From: Flavobacteriaceae bacterium
GTDB lineage: Bacteria; Bacteroidota; Bacteroidia; Flavobacteriales; Flavobacteriaceae
Assembly: GCA_026992695.1 (NCBI GenBank)
Contig: JALWYP010000280.1
Location: 1-5,846, forward strand
DNA length: 5,846 nucleotides
Direction of reading: 5' to 3'
Shown piece by piece: positions 1-5,806 of this stretch. A program made the position numbers and the translations under genes. The notes below the pieces were generated by a model. That model ran no database searches, was not told the origin of the DNA, and saw only the letters and a program-made list of their open reading frames with translations. Each line of letters opens with the position of its first letter. Within the stretch, counting starts at the first letter, position 1.

Positions 1-935
1 GCTAACGGGTGTTTTCCAAGTTGGTTATAGAGTTTTCCTCTTTCAAAGAGGGTATTGGCAATACCGGAAGTATTATTTATTTTTTCAAATAGTGATAATG
101 CTTTGTTGAAACTAATTAAAGCATTATTTAACATACCGCTTTTTAAATTTGCACTACCAATAGTTAACTCGGTGATGGCTATAGAGCGTGTGGGAGCGTT
201 AACTTTTAGTTTTATTTCTTTCGAATTTTTTAATACTTCAAGCGCTTCTTGGTATTCACCTGTTTTTAATAAAAGATCACCCTTGTTTGAAAGAATTATA
301 GCTCCTAATACTTTTGTGTTTAGTTCATTAGAGCTTTGCAAGGCTAAATCGTAGTAGTAAATAGCTGTTTTGTATTCTTCCATTTGGTTATAAAAATTAG
401 CCAGCGAATTGTGTAAAACTAATTTTTTGCCTTTTAGTTTGAATACTTCTTCTTCAGAAACTTGTTTGGGGTTAATATTGTCTAAAATATTTTTTGCTTC
501 TAATAAAGAAGATATGGCTTTAGTTACATTGCCTTTGTTTTTAAAGTAACCGCTAAGCGTAGTTAAAATAGAAGATTTTAATATTGGATTTTCTTTTTCA
601 TTAATAAGCTCGTTTGCTTTTTTGATTTGAATATAAGCTGAGTCGGGTTTTGAATTAAACAATAAATAATTAGCGTTAGTATAAAACGTGATGGCTTTTA
701 TTTTTTTGTCTTTTGATGAGTTGCCAATAGCTATAATCTTGTCTATAAATGGTTTTGTATTTGTTTGATAATTGTATTTTCCAGCATAACCCGAAAGCCT
801 TTTTACTTTCTCATAATTAGAGGCAATAGTATCAAGAGATTGTAGAATAGAGTCTGTTACTTTAGTAGTTAATAAGCCCGTTTGACTAAACGATACTAAA
901 TAAAACAAAAAGAAGATATAGGTTAGTTTTTTCAA
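1..935 (-). CDS. Exported tetratricopeptide-repeat protein, N-terminal part (C-terminus outside window)
   Basis: Reading leftward from 935, an open frame of 311 complete codons runs off the window without a stop. It begins LKKLTYIFFLFYLVSFSQ, a short basic start and hydrophobic stretch that read as a Sec signal peptide, with likely cleavage near residue 17-18. From about residue 80 onward there are helix-pair repeats of TPR type, roughly at 80-112, 118-153, 172-205, 210-243, 250-286 and from 290, with typical alanine, glycine, tyrosine and leucine spacing (for example the repeat ending YKTAIYYYDLALQ). The start is the TTG at 935-933: no ATG or GTG occurs in frame between it and the upstream TAA, and the signal peptide begins there. 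In Bacteroidota such TPR ectodomains are often followed by a membrane helix and a histidine kinase or a LuxR-type DNA-binding domain. That part is not visible, so the function stays open. Confidence 0.85.
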   Translation of the reverse strand, partial: MKKLTYIFFLFYLVSFSQTGLLTTKVTDSILQSLDTIASNYEKVKRLSGYAGKYNYQTNTKPFIDKIIAIGNSSKDKKIKAITFYTNANYLLFNSKPDSAYIQIKKANELINEKENPILKSSILTTLSGYFKNKGNVTKAISSLLEAKNILDNINPKQVSEEEVFKLKGKKLVLHNSLANFYNQMEEYKTAIYYYDLALQSSNELNTKVLGAIILSNKGDLLLKTGEYQEALEVLKNSKEIKLKVNAPTRSIAITELTIGSANLKSGMLNNALISFNKALSLFEKINNTSGIANTLFERGKLYNQLGKHPL

Positions 936-969
936 CTGAAAGAGGTTGTACTTTAGGTGTGCTAATATA

Positions 970-977
970 CAAATTTA
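970..977 (-). promoter_or_regulatory. Bacteroidota-type -7 promoter box for the TPR gene
   Basis: On the minus strand this reads TAAATTTG, a full match to the TAnnTTTG box used by the primary sigma factor of Bacteroidota. It lies 34 bases upstream of the TTG start at 935, giving a short leader. No clear TTG -33 element is seen at the expected spacing, so the call rests on the -7 box and its position. It also sits just after the terminator hairpin at 1001-1023, consistent with a new transcription unit starting here. Confidence 0.5.
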
Positions 978-989
978 TCTGCCTAGTAT

Positions 990-1088
990 AAAAATAAGAA
1001 AACTCACCACTAAGTGATGAGTTTTCGCCCCAAATTTGATTAATCCGCTTCCGAAAAGAATTTCGGAAAGTAAGATCAACCTACTTAT
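990..1088 (-). ncRNA. Candidate small RNA or structured 3' end
   Basis: Between a -7 box at 1095-1102 and the terminator at 1001-1023 lies about 95 bases with no ATG on the minus strand but with clear structure. TTCCGAAA (minus, 1068-1061) and TTTCGGAA (1056-1049) form a perfect 8-base-pair stem with a four-base loop. This stem is enclosed by a 5-base-pair helix between 1075-1079 and 1036-1040. The end points are estimates: start about seven bases after the -7 box, end in the U-rich run after the terminator stem. No known RNA family was recognised. The alternative is that this is the structured 3' untranslated region of the secreted-protein gene, whose stop codon is about 65 bases upstream. 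Confidence 0.35.
1001..1023 (-). terminator. Rho-independent terminator, probably functional on the minus strand
   Basis: The arms at 1001-1010 and 1014-1023 pair around a three-base loop. In minus-strand RNA all ten pairs form, one of them a G-U wobble, and the stem is followed by the U-rich run UUCUUAUUUUUA. In plus-strand RNA the same position becomes a C-A mismatch, so the minus strand is the better fit. It would end transcripts coming from the secreted-protein gene (1770-1153) or from the candidate small RNA, just before the TPR-gene promoter. Confidence 0.7.
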
Positions 1089-1094
1089 GAAAGA

Positions 1095-1102
1095 CAAATT
1101 TA
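1095..1102 (-). promoter_or_regulatory. -7 promoter-like box upstream of the structured non-coding stretch
   Basis: On the minus strand this reads TAAATTTG, identical to the box in front of the TPR gene. It lies about 50 bases after the stop of the secreted-protein gene, in a gap with no minus-strand reading frame to serve, which is why it suggests a small RNA. No -33 TTG was found at 17-20 bases upstream, and an 8-base AT-rich match can occur by chance. Confidence 0.35.
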
Positions 1103-1152
1103 CAAAAAATACTTAATATAAGTGTTTTGTCTAACAATTTTCGAAATAAAAC

Positions 1153-1770
1153 TTAATTTGAATTTCTTCTAGATCCCTTTCCTTTTCTTCCCGAATTGGG
1201 CGGTATGGTTGATTTTCCTTCAATCCGGTATTTAAACTTATTTCCTACCGATTTATTTTTCATAGCCACAATAATTACTTTTCCTCTAACATTGTTTAAG
1301 GTAAAGTTTTTGATTTTTCCATTTTTCCCCTTTGGGAAGGTATATTGGGCTTTTTGAGTGGTAATACCATCTTTTCCCTGAACACATATTATTACACCTG
1401 TTTCTGCTTTCCCTTGATATTTATTTACGGTAATTTTTACCTGATTATAAAATGAGGGAGCCGTTACAAAGGTTCTTTTTGTTTGTCCGGTAATACTTCC
1501 AGTTTGAATGCCTTCATCTAATGATAGCATTCGGGGACCTACTTTTAAACCTCCATTTTGAGCAATCCAATCCCATTGGTTTTTTAATAAGCTTAAATCA
1601 TGTTTGAAAGCGTAGTAAATACCCGGGACTAAGAAGCTTGGGGGTTTGTTTTGTGTCCATTTTTGCCAAGTTTTACGAGCTAAGCGAACACCTTGGTTAC
1701 AATTTTGTGCTTCTATTTGATACGAAAACGTAAAGAAGGCAACTGCGATAAATAACATTAGTTTTTTCAT
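1153..1770 (-). CDS. Secreted basic protein of unknown function
   Basis: A complete 205-residue protein starting at the ATG at 1770. Residues 1-22 (basic MKK, a hydrophobic core, then EAQ) form a Sec signal peptide with likely cleavage after residue 21 or 22. The cysteine at 24 is preceded by asparagine, which does not fit a lipobox, so it is probably not a lipoprotein. Residues 25-80 contain several tryptophans (35, 38, 66, 68) and may be helical. Residues 95-185 alternate hydrophobic and polar residues like a small beta-sandwich. The C-terminus, from about 186, is a proline, glycine and arginine/lysine tail (GRKGKGSRRN). The protein is strongly basic overall. I recognise no family. It has its own promoter and stands apart from the sigma-factor operon, separated from it by a terminator. 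It could be a periplasmic or surface protein that binds an acidic partner, but that is only a guess from its charge. Confidence 0.85.
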   Translation of the reverse strand: MKKLMLFIAVAFFTFSYQIEAQNCNQGVRLARKTWQKWTQNKPPSFLVPGIYYAFKHDLSLLKNQWDWIAQNGGLKVGPRMLSLDEGIQTGSITGQTKRTFVTAPSFYNQVKITVNKYQGKAETGVIICVQGKDGITTQKAQYTFPKGKNGKIKNFTLNNVRGKVIIVAMKNKSVGNKFKYRIEGKSTIPPNSGRKGKGSRRNSN

Positions 1771-1802
1771 AATACTAAAATTTAAAAGGTTAATTAATAG
1801 TA

Positions 1803-1831
1803 CTAAAGTAGTGTTGTTAAATTGTTGCCAA
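1803..1831 (-). promoter_or_regulatory. Promoter of the secreted-protein gene (-33 and -7 elements)
   Basis: On the minus strand a TTG at 1831-1829 is followed, after 18 bases, by TACTTTAG at 1810-1803, which matches TAnnTTTG at all but one defined position. Spacing and order fit the Bacteroidota primary-sigma promoter. The -7 box ends 32 bases before the ATG at 1770, leaving a leader of about 25 bases. Confidence 0.5.
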
Positions 1832-1884
1832 TAAAATATTTAGTAAAAGAGGGCTTTTTTTTAGTGAAGGGCGAATTTTAATAA

Positions 1885-1910
1885 AAAAACCGCTCTTTTG
1901 AGCGGTTTTT
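1885..1910 (-). terminator. Strong rho-independent terminator after the sigma/barrel operon
   Basis: The perfect inverted repeat ACCGCTC-TTTT-GAGCGGT at 1889-1906 extends into flanking A and T runs at 1885-1888 and 1907-1910. In minus-strand RNA the GC-rich stem is followed by seven uridines. It begins 43 bases after the stop codon of the barrel protein gene, so it ends that operon. The T run on the other side means it could also work for plus-strand transcripts, but no plus-strand gene ends here. Confidence 0.88.
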
Positions 1911-1953
1911 CTTAGGAATTGAGCTTCCTCAACACCTACCAACTTAAACTAAC

Positions 1954-3423
1954 CTAAAACTTAAATCGAAATCCGGAATAAAGACCAATATAATAAGGCT
2001 TAAAATCTACAGAAGATTCGGTGTACGTATTTAATTGGTATTTAAATAGAGGTTCAATACTAAATAGAATCTTTTTGGTAAACTTGTAATTTATACCTAA
2101 ACCTACATTTGTAGTAAAACTAGTTGTAGAAAGGTTATTTGCTTTACCAAGTGTTTCTTTGTAGTTTCCGTCTCTTACGTAAACATTGTTATTTGAGAGG
2201 AATAGGGTGCTAAACCCACCTATAAGATTAATGCCTAACTTTTTGTTTAATAGCGTATATTGAATCTCTAATGGGACTTCGAGGTAATTAATATCTTGTA
2301 TTAACTCGGCATTTCCTGAGGTAGACTTTAGGTTAATGTCTTGGTAAGCAGAAGTATTTCCATTGGCAGGATTGCTAAACGTACCTTTATCAGCCACGGT
2401 TACAACTGTTTGTTTACCTCCATAGTCAATACTTTTAAGTGCAGAGGAAACAGGACCCGAGCCTATATCTAATCCACTTGTTGCATAGCGAAGATCTACT
2501 GTATTAATACCGGAACGTATCTTTATTTTATCTGAAACTGCATAACTTACTTGTACTCCATAACTAAAGGTAATATCTCCTTTTTGAGGGTTGTCTTTAA
2601 ATGAAGCATCTAGAGACGAACCATTTGATAAACTACTGTAGTAAACAGGAGCAAAGTTAGGAGTTACTTCCCAAGATTTAGGCTGTGTGTTTTTTTTGTT
2701 TTGTTCTTCTTCATTATTCTTATCCTCAATTGCATCAAAAATAGATGGTTTTGTGTTTTCGCCTGTATTTGCAACTCCATTTTCATCTTTTTTAGAGCCA
2801 CTAGTTACGTCTTTACTTATAGTTTTGTTTGTTAATTTTTCTTCTTTGTTTGCTATTGCAATAGTTGTATTGGCAGGATTATTTTCTTTAATATTGTTTT
2901 GTCGTTTTGTTTCAGATAGTAAATCATCCTCTTTTAAAAGTTTATTCTCTTTATTTTTGATATAGATAGTTGATATACCAGTATTAGAAGGAGTTTTGTA
3001 GGTTTTGTTTTTAGAAACAGGAAGGTTGTTTTTTTCTGAAATTTTTATAGCGGAATTCTCCTCAACAACAAGTGAATTGTTTTTTGAAGCGTTTGTTTTC
3101 TTTTGGTCTTTAGATTTGGTGTTAGTAATAACAGCATTAGTTTCACCATTAGAATTGTCTGTGTTAGGGTTTAAAACATCTTCTTGAGTAATTTGTGGAG
3201 TTTGAGGGTTGCTAGAATTAAAAACAGCACTTCCTATTGTGACCAATAAAGCAATTAGTGCAGCAACACCCGCAATTTTAAACCAAAACGGAATCACTTT
3301 TTTATCCCTTTTCTCGTTTTGAAGTTGCAATTTAATTTGGCTCCAAACTTCGGGAGGTGGGGATTGTTCAAAGTCATTAAACCGTTTTTTAAAAAACGTG
3401 TCTATGTTCTTTTTTCCTTTCAT
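1954..3423 (-). CDS. Dual-membrane-spanning anti-sigma factor (inner-membrane helix plus outer-membrane beta-barrel)
   Basis: A 489-residue protein directly downstream of an ECF sigma gene. Residues 1-43 are a short cytoplasmic segment with a PPPEVW motif, like the N-terminal domain of Bacteroidota anti-sigma proteins. Residues 44-68 (IPFWFKIAGVAALIALLVTI and on) form one membrane helix. Residues 70-250 are a low-complexity linker rich in asparagine, lysine, threonine and serine, probably disordered. Residues 251-489 look like a small outer-membrane beta-barrel of the porin/PorT type, with alternating strands, LEVPLEIQY near 381 and a terminal strand ending in phenylalanine (GFRFKF). No N-terminal signal peptide is present, so the N-terminus should stay in the cytoplasm. 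This order matches the dual-membrane-spanning anti-sigma (Dma) proteins reported in Bacteroides thetaiotaomicron, where they control a sigma factor and vesiculation. The role here, holding the neighbouring sigma factor in response to outer-membrane state, is inferred. Start: the ATG at 3423, seven bases after a GGAGG. Confidence 0.8.
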   Translation of the reverse strand: MKGKKNIDTFFKKRFNDFEQSPPPEVWSQIKLQLQNEKRDKKVIPFWFKIAGVAALIALLVTIGSAVFNSSNPQTPQITQEDVLNPNTDNSNGETNAVITNTKSKDQKKTNASKNNSLVVEENSAIKISEKNNLPVSKNKTYKTPSNTGISTIYIKNKENKLLKEDDLLSETKRQNNIKENNPANTTIAIANKEEKLTNKTISKDVTSGSKKDENGVANTGENTKPSIFDAIEDKNNEEEQNKKNTQPKSWEVTPNFAPVYYSSLSNGSSLDASFKDNPQKGDITFSYGVQVSYAVSDKIKIRSGINTVDLRYATSGLDIGSGPVSSALKSIDYGGKQTVVTVADKGTFSNPANGNTSAYQDINLKSTSGNAELIQDINYLEVPLEIQYTLLNKKLGINLIGGFSTLFLSNNNVYVRDGNYKETLGKANNLSTTSFTTNVGLGINYKFTKKILFSIEPLFKYQLNTYTESSVDFKPYYIGLYSGFRFKF

Positions 3424-3429
3424 TATGTA

Positions 3430-3445
3430 TCCTCCAAAAGGAGGA
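3430..3445 (-). promoter_or_regulatory. Shine-Dalgarno sequence sequestered in a hairpin, upstream of the barrel anti-sigma gene
   Basis: In the minus-strand message TCCTCC (3445-3440), a TTTT loop and GGAGGA (3435-3430) form a perfect 6-base-pair hairpin. The GGAGG lies seven bases before the ATG at 3423, ideal ribosome-binding spacing, and it is the only such site in front of any gene in this window. The hairpin begins 16 bases after the stop of the sigma gene. The upstream arm with its loop reads CCTCCTTT, the same as the anti-Shine-Dalgarno end of 16S rRNA. No U run follows, so this is not a terminator. Hairpin masking of the site could set the sigma to anti-sigma ratio. Confidence 0.65.
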
Positions 3446-3461
3446 GGGTTTGTTGTTTTGT

Positions 3462-4001
3462 TTATCTGTTTAAGCCTTTTTTATAGGCTTTTACTTTTGT
3501 TTTTAAAATAGCTCTTGCTCTGGCAAGATTAGATTTGGTTGTTCCGGTTGTTATATTCATCATTGTTGCTATTTCTTGATGCGAATATCCATCCAGAACA
3601 TACATCGTAAACACCAATCGGTACCTGTCGGGCAATTCTTGAATTATTTGTAGTAAATAATCCAGCGGAATTTTTTCATCTTCAATAGGTTCGTCGTCAA
3701 TTTCTTCAGGAACCTGTGCTTCATTAGTCAAATTATATACCCGTTGCTTACGATATTTCTGTAAAACGGTATTCACCGTAATTCGTTTTATCCAACCTTC
3801 AAAAGAACCTTTTCCTTTAAACTGCTCAATATTCTTAAAAATGGTAAGAAATGCATCTTGTAAATTATCCTGTGCCTCTTCATAATTTGGCGAATATCGA
3901 AGGCAAACAGCAAATAAAATACCCGAATATTTGTTATACAAAGACTCTTGCGCTTGTATATCTTGTTCCTTACATTTTTGTATGAGCTCCTCTAATGTCA
4001 A
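3462..4001 (-). CDS. ECF (extracytoplasmic function) RNA polymerase sigma factor
   Basis: A 179-residue sigma-70 family protein of ECF size. Region 2 spans about 20-88: LYNKYSGILFAVCLRY, then the acidic core-binding stretch around EEAQDNLQDAFLTIF (41-55), then GSFEGWIKRITVNTVL (65-80) for -10 melting and recognition. A short acidic linker (97-110) separates it from region 4 (about 115-170), with ELPDRYR and the helix-turn-helix YSHQEIATMMNITTGTTKSNLARAR, which reads the -35 element. No region 1.1 or 3 is present. The start is the TTG at 4001: the frame upstream has no ATG or GTG before a TAA, and the usual ECF N-terminus begins here. The barrel anti-sigma gene follows after 38 bases on the same strand, so the two are co-transcribed and probably form a signalling pair. 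The regulon is not visible, though the element at 4082-4109 suggests self-activation. Confidence 0.93.
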   Translation of the reverse strand: MTLEELIQKCKEQDIQAQESLYNKYSGILFAVCLRYSPNYEEAQDNLQDAFLTIFKNIEQFKGKGSFEGWIKRITVNTVLQKYRKQRVYNLTNEAQVPEEIDDEPIEDEKIPLDYLLQIIQELPDRYRLVFTMYVLDGYSHQEIATMMNITTGTTKSNLARARAILKTKVKAYKKGLNR

Positions 4002-4081
4002 ATGTAGTACCGTTTATTAGTAATTGATTGAAACAGCCTTAACTTGTCTGCAACTATCATAATAATTTGGGCTCTACGGTG

Positions 4082-4109
4082 AATAGATGCCAAAAAAACA
4101 AATGGTTGC
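4082..4109 (-). promoter_or_regulatory. Candidate ECF-type promoter of the sigma-factor gene
   Basis: On the minus strand GCAACC at 4109-4104 resembles the AAC-containing -35 elements of ECF promoters. It is followed, after 16 bases including a T-rich run, by TCTATT at 4087-4082 as a possible -10. This sits in the 128-base gap between recA and the sigma gene and would give a leader of about 75 bases. No TAnnTTTG box was found in this gap. ECF sigma genes commonly transcribe themselves, which makes this plausible, but the match is by eye and no second copy of GCAACC was seen in an intergenic region here. Confidence 0.35.
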
Positions 4110-4129
4110 GTGGGGGAGCCGAGTGTTTC

Positions 4130-5134
4130 TTATTTATCTGCTTCTATTGCGTGTTTTATTTTTTGTTCTAACTCTTCCATAAGCTCCGGGTTGTCTAACA
4201 ACAAAGCTTTTACAGCATCTCTTCCTTGCCCTAGTTTTGTGTCTTGATAGCTAAACCATGAACCGCTTTTTTTAATAATTTCATAGGCTACACCAATGTC
4301 TAATATTTCTCCTACTTTAGAAATTCCTTCGCCGTACATAATATCAAATTCAGCCATTTTAAAAGGAGGTGCTACTTTGTTTTTTACAACTTTTACACGT
4401 GTTTTATTACCCATTACTTCGCTGTTGGAGTTTTTAATTTGGGTAGAACGTCTTATATCTAATCGTACCGAAGCATAAAACTTTAAGGCATTTCCGCCGG
4501 TTGTAGTTTCAGGATTCCCGAACATCACCCCAATTTTTTCACGCAATTGATTGATAAAAATTACAGTGCAATTGGTTTTACTAATCGATCCGGTAAGTTT
4601 TCTAAGTGCTTGCGACATTAGGCGTGCATGTAACCCCATTTTAGAATCGCCCATCTCGCCTTCAATTTCACTCTTTGGTGTGAGTGCTGCTACAGAGTCA
4701 ATAACAATTATATCTATAGCACCGCTACGTATTAAATTATCGGCAATTTCAAGGGCTTGCTCACCATTATCGGGTTGAGAGATAATAAGGTTTTCAATAT
4801 CTATCCCCAAATTTTCTGCATAATATCTGTCAAACGCATGTTCGGCATCTATAAATGCGGCAATTCCACCATTTTTTTGTGCTTCGGCAATGGCGTGTAG
4901 TGTAAGTGTTGTTTTCCCCGAAGATTCGGGACCGTAAATTTCAACAACCCTTCCTCTTGGATATCCTCCAACGCCTAAGGCTAAATCTAATCCTAATGAC
5001 CCTGACGGAATTACATCTACTTCTTGAATGGGGGCATCTCCCATTTTCATTACGGTTCCTTTTCCGTAGGTTTTATCTAATTTGTCTAAGGTAAGTTTAA
5101 GTGCTTTTAATTTTGCGTCTTTTTCGTTACTCAT
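4130..5134 (-). CDS. recA: RecA recombinase
   Basis: RecA is the ATP-dependent cytoplasmic recombinase that coats single-stranded DNA, pairs it with homologous duplex and drives strand exchange in recombinational repair. All hallmarks are present in 334 residues: Walker A GPESSGKT at 68-75, the catalytic glutamate in DAEHA (residue 98), Walker B IIVIDS at 142-147, DNA-binding loop L1 around [10 protein letters not shown] (158-167), the ATP-sensing glutamine in INQL (196), and loop L2 from about 202 to 216 with GNPETTTGG. The C-terminal domain ends in EADK and lacks the long acidic tail of E. coli RecA, which explains the shorter length. The start is the ATG at 5134, giving the usual short N-terminal helix; no Shine-Dalgarno sequence precedes it, normal for this phylum. 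It is divergent from the CsoR-like gene and upstream of the sigma gene on the same strand, with no convincing terminator in between, so some read-through is possible. No frameshift or missing residue was seen. Confidence 0.99.
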   Translation of the reverse strand: MSNEKDAKLKALKLTLDKLDKTYGKGTVMKMGDAPIQEVDVIPSGSLGLDLALGVGGYPRGRVVEIYGPESSGKTTLTLHAIAEAQKNGGIAAFIDAEHAFDRYYAENLGIDIENLIISQPDNGEQALEIADNLIRSGAIDIIVIDSVAALTPKSEIEGEMGDSKMGLHARLMSQALRKLTGSISKTNCTVIFINQLREKIGVMFGNPETTTGGNALKFYASVRLDIRRSTQIKNSNSEVMGNKTRVKVVKNKVAPPFKMAEFDIMYGEGISKVGEILDIGVAYEIIKKSGSWFSYQDTKLGQGRDAVKALLLDNPELMEELEQKIKHAIEADK

Positions 5135-5203
5135 ATAGCTGTTATCTAAAAAAATTATACAAATGCTTGAACAGGCTAAAATACTATTTCTTTATCTTTA
5201 CTG

Positions 5204-5211
5204 CAAAAGTA
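5204..5211 (-). promoter_or_regulatory. -7 promoter box of recA
   Basis: On the minus strand this reads TACTTTTG, a full match to TAnnTTTG, 69 bases upstream of the recA ATG. This gives an AT-rich leader of roughly 60 bases. No TTG was found at the normal -33 spacing. No LexA-type palindrome was noticed around it, so SOS-type control is not evident from the sequence. Confidence 0.5.
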
Positions 5212-5302
5212 AAATTATGTATCTCTGTTTTTTTGTTAACACAATAAAAACCGCAGCTTTTTAGAAAACATATGAAATGCCCATTAATAATTTTACAAAC
5301 CC

Positions 5303-5339
5303 AGCGGAGATGATTAAAAAGGGCGTTCCATCTTCCGCT
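5303..5339 (+). promoter_or_regulatory. Imperfect inverted repeat in the leader of the CsoR-like gene
   Basis: AGCGGAGATG at 5303-5312 pairs with CATC (5329-5332) and TCCGCT (5334-5339), leaving one bulged T and a 16-base loop. It ends 20 bases before the ATG at 5360. It could be a DNA operator for the encoded repressor, since autoregulation is common in the CsoR family, or an RNA stem in the leader. The bases after it are AT-rich but not a clean T run, so a terminator is less likely. Confidence 0.35.
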
Positions 5340-5359
5340 TTATTAAATATTTTAAACAG

Positions 5360-5743
5360 ATGAAAAAAGAAATCCAAAAACTTCCTTCAGACCTTGTATT
5401 AGATATTAAAACAAGACTAAAAACCATAAGCGGTCAAATAAATGGTGTAATAAAAATGTTGGATGAGGGAAAGGATCCTGAACAAATTAATATTCAGTTT
5501 AAATCTATTGATAAAGCCATGCAAAAAGCGCATTATTTGTTATTGGACGAAGTATACCGCAAAGCACTTGCTATTGGGATTGTAAATGCCGTAGATTCGT
5601 GTCCTGGAAATTGTGGGAATCAAGAAAAAATCGAATTTCTTAAAAATGATTTTCCAAATTTAGAATTATCACAATTAACGCAAAAGCTAAAAGAGATTCA
5701 AACTATTGAAAACCGAATTAATGATCTTAACAAAAAAAAGTGA
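5360..5743 (+). CDS. CsoR-family (DUF156) transcriptional repressor-like protein lacking the canonical metal ligands
   Basis: A 127-residue all-helical protein. Residues 17-75 align without gaps to Bacillus subtilis CsoR as I recall it: IKTRLKTISGQINGVIKML corresponds to its RLKRIEGQVRG helix, and the second helix runs through IQFKSIDKAMQKAHYLLLDE. Family members are small cytoplasmic repressors that leave DNA when copper, nickel, formaldehyde or persulfide binds. The copper ligands Cys, His and Cys of CsoR correspond here to Pro40, Val65 and Ala69, so all three are missing, as are the two cysteines of the persulfide sensor CstR. Instead there is a CPGNC motif (Cys81 and Cys85) beyond the core, then a charged C-terminal helix (101-127) that may be a coiled coil. 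The start at 5360 is the only ATG in frame after the upstream TAA. A gene starting with a signal-peptide-like sequence follows after 63 bases and may be a target or partner. The ligand, and whether it binds DNA, are unknown. Confidence 0.8.
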   Translation: MKKEIQKLPSDLVLDIKTRLKTISGQINGVIKMLDEGKDPEQINIQFKSIDKAMQKAHYLLLDEVYRKALAIGIVNAVDSCPGNCGNQEKIEFLKNDFPNLELSQLTQKLKEIQTIENRINDLNKKK

Positions 5744-5806
5744 AATTAATTTGGTTACCCCCTCTATCAACGTTTCATATTTGCGTTAAATTTAAATTTC
5801 GTTACT

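Noticed and set aside
55..354. Plus-strand open frame of 99 codons
   Set aside because: It lies opposite the TPR gene, whose minus-strand frame has a signal peptide and repeats; the plus-strand translation has no recognisable domain.
2687..3187. Two plus-strand open frames rich in phenylalanine, serine and leucine
   Set aside because: They are the reverse complement of the asparagine/lysine-rich linker of the anti-sigma gene; such composition yields spurious hydrophobic frames.
4070..4120. GGCTC and GAGCC inverted pair after recA, considered as a recA terminator
   Set aside because: Only five base pairs, 41 bases apart, with no T run after the second arm; too weak to call.
4296..5094. Three plus-strand open frames opposite recA
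   Set aside because: recA is complete and unmistakable on the minus strand; these are shadows without family features.
5135..5203. Search for an SOS (LexA) operator upstream of recA
   Set aside because: No convincing palindrome was found by eye, so no operator is claimed.
5288..5295. TAATTTTA as a -7 box for the CsoR-like gene
   Set aside because: It misses the final G of TAnnTTTG and has no TTG at -33 spacing; in AT-rich DNA this is expected by chance.
5787..5800. Overlapping TAAATTTA and TAAATTTC upstream of the last gene, considered as a promoter
   Set aside because: Each misses the last base of the box, no -33 element is properly spaced, and they lie within 20 bases of the ATG.
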